From the NCBI GenBank assembly GCA_021785115.1, contig JAJYGO010000169.1:1-14404 (forward strand): DNA of 14,404 bases. Reading direction: 5' to 3'. Below the pieces are notes generated by a model. That model ran no database searches, was not told where the DNA came from, and was given only the letters and a program-made list of their open reading frames with translations. The DNA is from Chloroflexota bacterium (lineage in GTDB: Bacteria > Chloroflexota > Limnocylindria > Limnocylindrales > CSP1-4). The position numbers and the translations under genes were made by a program. Every line of letters begins with the position of its first letter. The first letter of the stretch is position 1. Positions 5,877 to 11,091 of the stretch are shown one piece after another.

Positions 5877-5997
5877 TCGACCCTCCGGCTGCTGCGCCGG
5901 TGGTCGGCAGAGCAGGCTGGGAGGCGGCTGCAACGCCACTCCAGAGCACTGCAAGGTGAGCCGCCCGCCGACGGAGCGACAGTGGGTGTTCCCCCAC

Positions 5998-6003
5998 AGG
6001 AGG
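5998..6003 (+). promoter_or_regulatory. Shine-Dalgarno site fixing the start of the first glycosyltransferase
   Basis: AGGAGG lies 9 bases before ATG 6013. This favours 6013 over the internal ATG at 6148 (MISEHASPLA), where homology begins. Confidence 0.75.
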
Positions 6004-6012
6004 ACACACTCG

Positions 6013-7500
6013 ATGCAGCCAGCACGCGAGTCGGCCGTCGGACGGCCGGCGTCGGCGCGCCTCGCGACACCTGGCGAGGTGGTCAGCCAGGTCGCGACCA
6101 GCAGCGTCCGTCGCCGGCACACCAGGGTGGCGACGCGCCGGATCGCGATGATCAGCGAACACGCCTCTCCTCTGGCGACGCTCGGCGGGATTGACGCCGG
6201 AGGCCAGAACGTCTACGTGGAAGCCGTGGCGCGGCGCCTCGCGAAGGATGGGCACCGCGTGGACGTCTTCACGCGACGCGACCGCTCCCGAGTGGCCGAG
6301 GTGGTGGAGTGGCGCCCCGGCGCCCGGACCTACCACGTGCCGGCCGGCGACCCGGTCGAGATCCCGAAGGAGGAGCTGCTGCCGCTGATGCCCGCCTTCC
6401 GCGACTGGATGCTGGGGCACATGGCGCGCCAGAAGCTCCCCTACGACCTGGTGCACGCTCACTTCTGGACGTCGGGTCTCGTCGCGGCGGACATCAAGGC
6501 GCGGACGGGGCTCCCGTACGTGGTGACCTTCCACGCCCTCGGCCGCGTGCGGCGCCAGTTCCAGGGGGGCGCCGACCGGTTCCCCGACGAGCGGTTCGAG
6601 ATCGAGGAGAGGGTCGCGCGCGACGCGGACCTGGTCATCGCGGAGTGCCCGCAGGACGCCCGCGACCTCGAGGACCTGTACGGCGCGGATCCCCAGCGCC
6701 TGCGCGTGGTGCCGTGCGGCTACGACCCCGCGCTGTTCCGGCCCATCGGCCAGCGGGAGGCCCGCTCGCGGCTCGGGCTGGACCCGCACGAGCGGATCGT
6801 CCTCCAGGTGGGGCGGCTGGTTCCGCGCAAGGGCGTGGACACCGTCATCTCCGCCATCGCCCTGCTCCGCGATCGCCACAACCTGTTCGTGCGCCTGCTC
6901 GTGGTGGGCGGCGCGGAGCGGCGACCGGACCGCACCCGTGATCCCGAGCTGGCCCGGCTCATGGACCTCGTGGACTCGCTGCGCCTGGGCGACCGAGTGA
7001 CCTTCATCGGCCGGCGCGACCGCAAGGAGCTGCGGGACCTCTACGGGGCGGCCGACATCTTCGTCAGCACGCCCTGGTACGAGCCGTTCGGGATCACCCC
7101 GGTCGAGGCGATGGCGTGCGGCGTGCCGGTCATCGGCTCGGCGGTGGGCGGAATCAAGTCCACCGTGGCCGATGGCGAGACCGGCTACCTGGTCCCGCCC
7201 CGGGATCCCGAGGCGCTGGCCGATCGCATGGCGCGGTGCTACGAGCAGCCGGGCCTGTTGCCGGTTCTGGGGCGGCTGGCCGAGCGCCGGGCCAAGACGC
7301 TGTTCACCTGGGACCGCGTGACCCAGCTCCTGGAGTCGGTGTACGACGAGGTGCTCGAGCCTGGGCGCTTGCGGTTCACCACGCATGCGCTCGGGGCGTC
7401 GCGCGGGATGATTCCCTCGCGACGCCCGACCAGTCCGCGGGCGATCGCCATCCGCGTGGATCCGGGGTTGTCGGCGCTGCGGGGTCGGAGTGAGGCCTGA
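6013..7500 (+). CDS. GT4 glycosyltransferase, sucrose-synthase-like
   Basis: A 495-aa retaining GT-B glycosyltransferase. After a basic 45-residue extension, the N-terminal domain opens MISEHASPLATLGGIDAGGQ with the DAGGQNVYV motif (from D61) typical of the sucrose synthase/sucrose-phosphate synthase branch of GT4. LVHAHFWTSGLVAADI and VVTFHALGRVRRQ follow. The C-terminal, nucleotide-sugar domain has VGRLVPRKGVDT (R268, K273, phosphate contacts) and the E-X7-E motif EPFGITPVE (E357 and E365), then ACGVPVIGSAVGGI. The protein is probably cytoplasmic and transfers a sugar from a UDP- or GDP-sugar; the acceptor is unknown. The start is set by AGGAGG at 5998. The gene overlaps the HAD phosphatase by 11 bases, so they are cotranscribed. 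In sucrose-phosphate synthase systems a HAD phosphatase removes the product phosphate, which makes a similar two-step reaction possible here. Confidence 0.92.
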   Translation: MQPARESAVGRPASARLATPGEVVSQVATSSVRRRHTRVATRRIAMISEHASPLATLGGIDAGGQNVYVEAVARRLAKDGHRVDVFTRRDRSRVAEVVEWRPGARTYHVPAGDPVEIPKEELLPLMPAFRDWMLGHMARQKLPYDLVHAHFWTSGLVAADIKARTGLPYVVTFHALGRVRRQFQGGADRFPDERFEIEERVARDADLVIAECPQDARDLEDLYGADPQRLRVVPCGYDPALFRPIGQREARSRLGLDPHERIVLQVGRLVPRKGVDTVISAIALLRDRHNLFVRLLVVGGAERRPDRTRDPELARLMDLVDSLRLGDRVTFIGRRDRKELRDLYGAADIFVSTPWYEPFGITPVEAMACGVPVIGSAVGGIKSTVADGETGYLVPPRDPEALADRMARCYEQPGLLPVLGRLAERRAKTLFTWDRVTQLLESVYDEVLEPGRLRFTTHALGASRGMIPSRRPTSPRAIAIRVDPGLSALRGRSEA

Positions 7501-8224
7501 CGGCGCGGTGGCAGACCCCGTGGCCGACGGGTCGGACCCTCCGGGGCGGACGGTCCTGTTCGACAAGGACGGCACGCTCATCGAGGACGTGCCGTTCAAC
7601 GTCGACCCGGCGCGGATCCGCCTGGTTCCGGGTGTCGAGGCGTCCCTGCGCCGTCTCGGCGCAGCCGGGTTCGCGGCCGCAGTCGTCACCAACCAGCCCG
7701 GCGTTGCGCGCGGCTATTTCACACTCCGCGACCTGGACGCGGTCCGTGACCGCGTGGCCGGACTGCTCGTCGAGCAGGGCGTGACCCTCCGCGGGTTCTA
7801 CGCCTGTCCGCACTTCCCGATGGGCTCCGTGGCGGAGTTCGCGATCGCCTGCGACTGCCGGAAGCCCGGCGGCGGCCTGGTCCGCCGGGCCCTCGAGGAG
7901 CTCCGGCTGGTGGCGGCCGAGACGTGGATGGTGGGCGACAGCTGGGCCGATGTCGCCGCCGGCAGGAGCGCCGGATGCAGGACCCTGCTGGTGGGTCCTG
8001 AGTGGCGCCTGGGCGCGCTGCTGCCGCCCGGGCGGCGTCCCGAGGTCGCCGCGCCCGACCTGCCGACGGGCATCGAGGTGATCCTCGAGCGGCTCGACGA
8101 CGGGCAGGCCGAAACGATGGGGGCGCGGGAGCGCGCACGCGGGCGAGCCCGGGGCCGGGGGCCGCAGACGCCGGACGCGGACGACCGACGCCGAAGTGTC
8201 GAAGGCGCCCTCCCTCAGCTCTAG
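7490..8224 (+). CDS. HAD-IIIA phosphatase, GmhB-like
   Basis: A 244-aa haloacid-dehalogenase-type phosphatase of the histidinol-phosphatase/GmhB (D,D-heptose 1,7-bisphosphate phosphatase) group. All catalytic motifs are present: FDKDGTL (nucleophile D25, acid/base D27), VTNQPGVARG (T67), RKP (K125) and VGDSWAD (D150, D154). A zinc-binding loop typical of GmhB is complete: C106-P-H108 and C121-D-C123. The last 40 residues are Arg/Gly-rich and not part of the fold. The GTG at 7490 overlaps the preceding glycosyltransferase stop by 11 bases. The usual substrate is a sugar bisphosphate that becomes a nucleotide-activated heptose precursor, but GmhA and HldE homologues are not in the window. The true substrate, perhaps the product of the upstream transferase, is inferred. 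Confidence 0.9.
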   Translation: MRPDGAVADPVADGSDPPGRTVLFDKDGTLIEDVPFNVDPARIRLVPGVEASLRRLGAAGFAAAVVTNQPGVARGYFTLRDLDAVRDRVAGLLVEQGVTLRGFYACPHFPMGSVAEFAIACDCRKPGGGLVRRALEELRLVAAETWMVGDSWADVAAGRSAGCRTLLVGPEWRLGALLPPGRRPEVAAPDLPTGIEVILERLDDGQAETMGARERARGRARGRGPQTPDADDRRRSVEGALPQL

Positions 8225-8323
8225 GAAAAGGAGCCCTTCGCGCCTTCGGCCCAGCCGGCAGATGCCACCCAACTGCAAGGCAATGGCGACGGCAGGCCGG
8301 GACAGCCGTGGGGCCCCACCGCG

Positions 8324-8329
8324 TACGGT
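8324..8329 (+). promoter_or_regulatory. -10 element of a possible leaderless promoter
   Basis: TACGGT is followed by TGGTCG and then ATG 8336, the same 6-base spacing as at the EamA gene. No Shine-Dalgarno precedes this ATG. The 111-base gap 8225-8335 would allow a separate promoter for the HAD-like gene. Confidence 0.4.
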
Positions 8330-8335
8330 TGGTCG

Positions 8336-8851
8336 ATGACAACGATCTATCTCGATGCAGGGGCCCTGATGGTTGCCGGGGGGACGGCGGCTCCGGGGTC
8401 CCGAAGCCTGGGCGCCGACGCGGCGCGCATGGTCAACCATCTCCTGGCCTTCGGCCACAAGGTCGTGCTGCTGGGCAGCTGCGAAACGCTCGACGCCGCT
8501 CGCGAATCCCTCCCCTTCGCCCGTCGCGTGTCGGAGCTGGACTGCAGCGACGAGCTGGGCGCGGTCGCCTCCGACGCCGGGGGCTGGCTCGTCAGCGACA
8601 GCGCGGACCTGTGCGCAGGGGCGCGCACCCACCGCCGACTCAAGACCGTGCTCGTGGGCCAGCCCTCGAGCAGCGACCTGGCGCATCGGCCGGCCGACCG
8701 CCTGGCGCGCTCGCTGTCCGACGCCGTGCTCGACATCCTGGCCACCGAGGCGATGCCCGAGCCTGCCCCAAGCAGCCATGACGGGGCGCTGGCGCAGCTG
8801 CAGCCCGCAGTGGACGGGCCGTTGGCAGCCCCGGAGGTCGGCCGGGCGTAG
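8336..8851 (+). CDS. HAD-like protein with degraded active site
   Basis: A 171-aa protein I place by pattern in the HAD fold. The N-terminus MTTIYLDAGALMV aligns with the nucleophile strand: D7 is kept, but the second Asp of D-x-D is Gly9. HKVVLLGSCE looks like motif II (S48). WLVSDSADLCAGARTHRRLK followed by TVLVGQP mirrors the motif IV strand of the HAD next door (WMVGDSWADVAAGRSAGCR then TLLVGP), keeping D88 and D91. There is no zinc loop and no RKP lysine motif. The last 35 residues are Ala/Pro/Ser-rich. Loss of the acid/base Asp suggests a non-catalytic or altered HAD, possibly a regulator or partner of the neighbouring phosphatase. It lies between the two glycosyltransferase genes on the same strand. 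Homology is judged by eye and the family name is unknown. Confidence 0.7.
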   Translation: MTTIYLDAGALMVAGGTAAPGSRSLGADAARMVNHLLAFGHKVVLLGSCETLDAARESLPFARRVSELDCSDELGAVASDAGGWLVSDSADLCAGARTHRRLKTVLVGQPSSSDLAHRPADRLARSLSDAVLDILATEAMPEPAPSSHDGALAQLQPAVDGPLAAPEVGRA

Positions 8852-9198
8852 CGGGCGGTAACGTGGCGGGGCGGTGCGGTCAGGTCGGCCGGCGGTCCGT
8901 CTCGGCATCAGCTGCACCGCCCGTCGCATCGTGGCTCCCGTGGCCGGCCGATCGCGCGGTCTCGCTCGACGGGGACGTTGCGGCCGTCTTGCACCACGCT
9001 GCTGGCGCCGTGACGCAGGCACGGCGTCCTCGCCACCGCCGCCAGTTCCGGCGACGCCTGGTGCAAGGCGGATGCAAGTGTTCGGAAAGGGCGGTGGGGC
9101 GCTCGGGGCCCGACCAGCGAGTAGGCTGGACGTGAACCACAGCGAGCGTGGCTCGCCGTGGGCTGCGGCGCGCGAGGGCGCTGCACGGGAGGCTCGCC
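8852..9198. other. Intergenic region of 347 bases before the second glycosyltransferase leader
   Basis: No convincing gene is found; short open frames on both strands match nothing I know. A perfect 9-bp inverted repeat, CTTGCACCA (8988-8996) and TGGTGCAAG (9059-9067), encloses 62 bases and could close a structured RNA. A TAGGCT at 9122-9127 is a possible -10 element that would give a leader of about 65 bases to the ORF at 9199; no -35 is evident. Confidence 0.35.
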
Positions 9199-9279
9199 AT
9201 GACGACGTCCACGCACCCCACGACCTCGGCGCACCCCAGGCTGCGCCGGCCTGCGCCCGTCCCTGGGCCGCGCTCGTGA
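9199..9279 (+). CDS. 26-codon leader ORF coupled to the second glycosyltransferase
   Basis: A short frame starting MTTSTHPTTSAHP and ending RPAPVPGPRS. It has the best ribosome-binding site in the area, GGGAGG at 9187-9192, 6 bases before ATG 9199. Its TGA (9277-9279) overlaps the GTG start of the glycosyltransferase (9276-9278) in a GTGA arrangement. The transferase start itself has no good ribosome-binding site, so its translation probably depends on ribosomes ending this leader. The peptide is rich in Thr, Pro, Arg and His, which raises the possibility of an attenuation or stalling peptide. The alternative is that a sequencing frameshift has split off the true N-terminus of the transferase. 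Confidence 0.5.
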   Translation: MTTSTHPTTSAHPRLRRPAPVPGPRS

Positions 9280-10517
9280 CCGCCCTGCGAATCGCCCTCC
9301 TCGCGCCCCCGTCCGAACCCGTCCCGCCGCCTGGCTACGGCGGCACCGAGCGCATCATCGCGGAGCTCGCCGAGGGACTGCTGCGGCGCGGCCACCACGT
9401 GACCACGTTCTGCTCCGGCGACTCGACCGTGGGCGGCGCTCGCGTCGTCACGGTGCCCGACGCGCTCCGCCCGAGCGGCAAGGCCGACAGCGAGCCCTGG
9501 AAGGTTGCCACGGCCACGATGGCGATCGAGCGCTCCCTGCGCGGCGAGTTCGACGTCATCCACGGCCACCTCGACCTGCTCACGCTTCTCGTCGCCCCCG
9601 CCTGCCCGGTGCCCGTGATCGCCACGTTCCACGGGCGCATCGACCACAAGGCGATCGGCCTCGCCATGCGCGGCTCGGCTGCCCACCTCGTCGCGATCAG
9701 CGCCCACCAGGCGGCGACCCGGCCCGAGGCCGACTGGGCGGCGATCATCCACAACGGGCTGACCCTCGACGGCGCGCCGTTCGAGCGCCGGCGCGACGAC
9801 TCGCTGGTGTTCGTCGGCCGCGTGGCCCCGGAGAAGGGGATCCTCGACGCCATCGAGGTCGCCCAGCTGTCCGGCAGGCCCCTTCGGATCATCGCCAAGG
9901 TGGGCACCCACGAGAGCGAGGCGGCGTACTACCGCGACGTGTTCGAGCCGGCCCTCGCAGCCGCCGGCGACAGCGTGGAGTTCCTGGGCGAGCTGACCGG
10001 CGCGGAGCGCGACCAGGTGGTCGCCTCGAGCTACGCGACGATCATGCCCAGCGCCTGGCCGGAGCCGTTCGGCCTCGTCGCCATCGAGTCGCTGGCCTGC
10101 GGCACGCCGGTCCTGGCGCGCCGCGTGGGCGGTCTGCCCGAGATCCTCCGGGAGGGCGTCGACGGGTTCTTCGGCGATGACGTGCGGCACCTCGCGAGCC
10201 TGGTGGACCGCGTTGCCGAGCTGGACCGGGAGGCGGTCCGCGCGTCCGCCATCGACCGCTTCAGCGCGGACCGGATGGTCGACGCCTACGAGTCGCTGAT
10301 GCTCCGGCTGGTCACCGGGGAGGGCTCCGGCGACCCGCGCGCGGGCCGCCCCCAGTTGCGCGTGGCGGCGTCCCGGACGCTCGCTCGCGCTGGGCTGGCC
10401 AACTCGGCTCATGGCCCATCGGCGGCCGGATCGGCGGACGAGGGGCCTGCGGACGAGGATCCGCGGGGCGAGGTGGGCTGGGCACCGGATGAGGGGTCGG
10501 CCGCAAGGCTCCCGTAA
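9276..10517 (+). CDS. GT4 glycosyltransferase, AviGT4-like
   Basis: A 413-aa GT-B glycosyltransferase. From GTG 9276 it opens VTALRIALLAPPSEPVPPPG with the YGGTERIIAELAEGLLRRGH segment typical of the AviGT4-like branch of GT4. VIHGHLDLL and VIATFHGRID follow. The donor domain has FVGRVAPEKGI (R182, K187) and the E-X7-E motif EPFGLVAIE (E263 and E271), then ACGTPVLARRVGGLPEI. A disordered, acidic Gly/Ala-rich tail of about 65 residues follows the fold. The sugar donor is probably a nucleotide sugar and the acceptor is unknown. A longer upstream in-frame extension is rejected because it has no family similarity. The start overlaps the leader ORF stop. It differs clearly from the other transferase in the cluster, so the two are not a tandem duplication. 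Confidence 0.9.
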   Translation: MTALRIALLAPPSEPVPPPGYGGTERIIAELAEGLLRRGHHVTTFCSGDSTVGGARVVTVPDALRPSGKADSEPWKVATATMAIERSLRGEFDVIHGHLDLLTLLVAPACPVPVIATFHGRIDHKAIGLAMRGSAAHLVAISAHQAATRPEADWAAIIHNGLTLDGAPFERRRDDSLVFVGRVAPEKGILDAIEVAQLSGRPLRIIAKVGTHESEAAYYRDVFEPALAAAGDSVEFLGELTGAERDQVVASSYATIMPSAWPEPFGLVAIESLACGTPVLARRVGGLPEILREGVDGFFGDDVRHLASLVDRVAELDREAVRASAIDRFSADRMVDAYESLMLRLVTGEGSGDPRAGRPQLRVAASRTLARAGLANSAHGPSAAGSADEGPADEDPRGEVGWAPDEGSAARLP

Positions 10518-10538
10518 CGCTCGGGGCAGCAATCGGAA

Positions 10539-10582
10539 GGGGGCCGCGAGGCGTGCCGGGCGATCCTCGCCGCGTCTCCCCC
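10539..10582 (+). terminator. Imperfect hairpin after the second glycosyltransferase
   Basis: GCGAGG (10546-10551) pairs with CCTCGC (10565-10570), and flanking GGGGG/CCCCC (10539-10543 and 10578-10582) can extend the stem with an internal loop. It begins 22 bases past the transferase stop. No T-tract follows, so intrinsic termination is uncertain. Confidence 0.3.
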
Positions 10583-10695
10583 ATCAGCGGGGTGTCTGCC
10601 CACCAGGAAGGGTCGGCAGCCCTCCACCGAGGACTGCGCCAATGCGGATCCGTGCCCGCGTCATGGCCAACGCCGGCATCGCCACGCCCAAGGGG

Positions 10696-10854
10696 CTACC
10701 GGACGAGCGACACGAGCGCGACCACGAAGAGGACGCTGCCCAGGACGAGCACCTCGCCGACCCTGAGGGACTGCCCGTCGGGCGGCTGGACGAGCGAGAG
10801 CAGGGCCGCCACGACCAGCACGAGGCCGGCGATGAGGAACTCGAGCGCGCGCAT
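10696..10854 (-). CDS. Tiny two-helix membrane protein
   Basis: A 52-aa frame from ATG 10854, opening MRALEFLIAGLVLVVAALLS, a first transmembrane helix. A polar loop (VQPPDGQSLRVGE) leads to a second helix, VLVLGSVLFVVALVSLV. The order hydrophobic-polar-hydrophobic with charged ends is that of a real membrane protein rather than noise. A longer in-frame start at 10956 would add a basic extension that does not look coding. The ribosome-binding site is weak. The gene lies between the glycosyltransferase and the histidine kinase, on the opposite strand from both. I do not recognise a family and cannot give a function. Confidence 0.5.
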   Translation of the reverse strand: MRALEFLIAGLVLVVAALLSLVQPPDGQSLRVGEVLVLGSVLFVVALVSLVR

Positions 10855-11091
10855 CGAGCGCTCGTCGACGGCCGGGACGGGATCAGCTCGGCCAGAAGCA
10901 GCCCGGAACCAGCGACGAGATCGCTGCTCGGTTCGCGCTATTCGCTCAGGCTGCATCGGACCCTCGGCTCATCTGCTGGTTGGATCGTGAATCGTCTAGC
11001 CCGGCTCACAGCGGCGCCATCGCTCAGGTCTGCGGACTCCTTGCGGAACCGTGACACCAGGTGGGTCGGCCGCCACCGCCACGCCCTGCGG
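10855..11091. other. Intergenic region between the two-helix protein and the kinase
   Basis: This is the divergent promoter region of the small membrane gene and the kinase. A GTG at 10987 lies in frame with the kinase and would add 35 basic residues, but no ribosome-binding site supports it. No clear -10 or -35 pair is seen. Confidence 0.3.

Noticed and set aside
5287..7692. Minus-strand frame of 801 codons, antisense to the first glycosyltransferase
   Set aside because: Only its last 61 codons match a known family and have a ribosome-binding site; the rest is antisense to an obvious GT4 gene.
7376..9022. Minus-strand frame of 548 codons opposite the HAD genes
   Set aside because: Antisense to two HAD-fold genes; GC-rich DNA lacks stops on this strand and no family similarity is visible.
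8863..9135. 90-codon plus-strand frame in the gap before the leader ORF
   Set aside because: GTG start without a ribosome-binding site and no recognisable pattern.
8880..10532. Minus-strand frame of 550 codons opposite the second glycosyltransferase
   Set aside because: Antisense shadow; the plus strand carries the full GT4 motif set.
10411..11091. Upstream in-frame extension of the kinase (227 extra codons)
   Set aside because: The extension is charged and low in complexity, overlaps the glycosyltransferase end, and runs opposite the two-helix protein; no start there has a ribosome-binding site.
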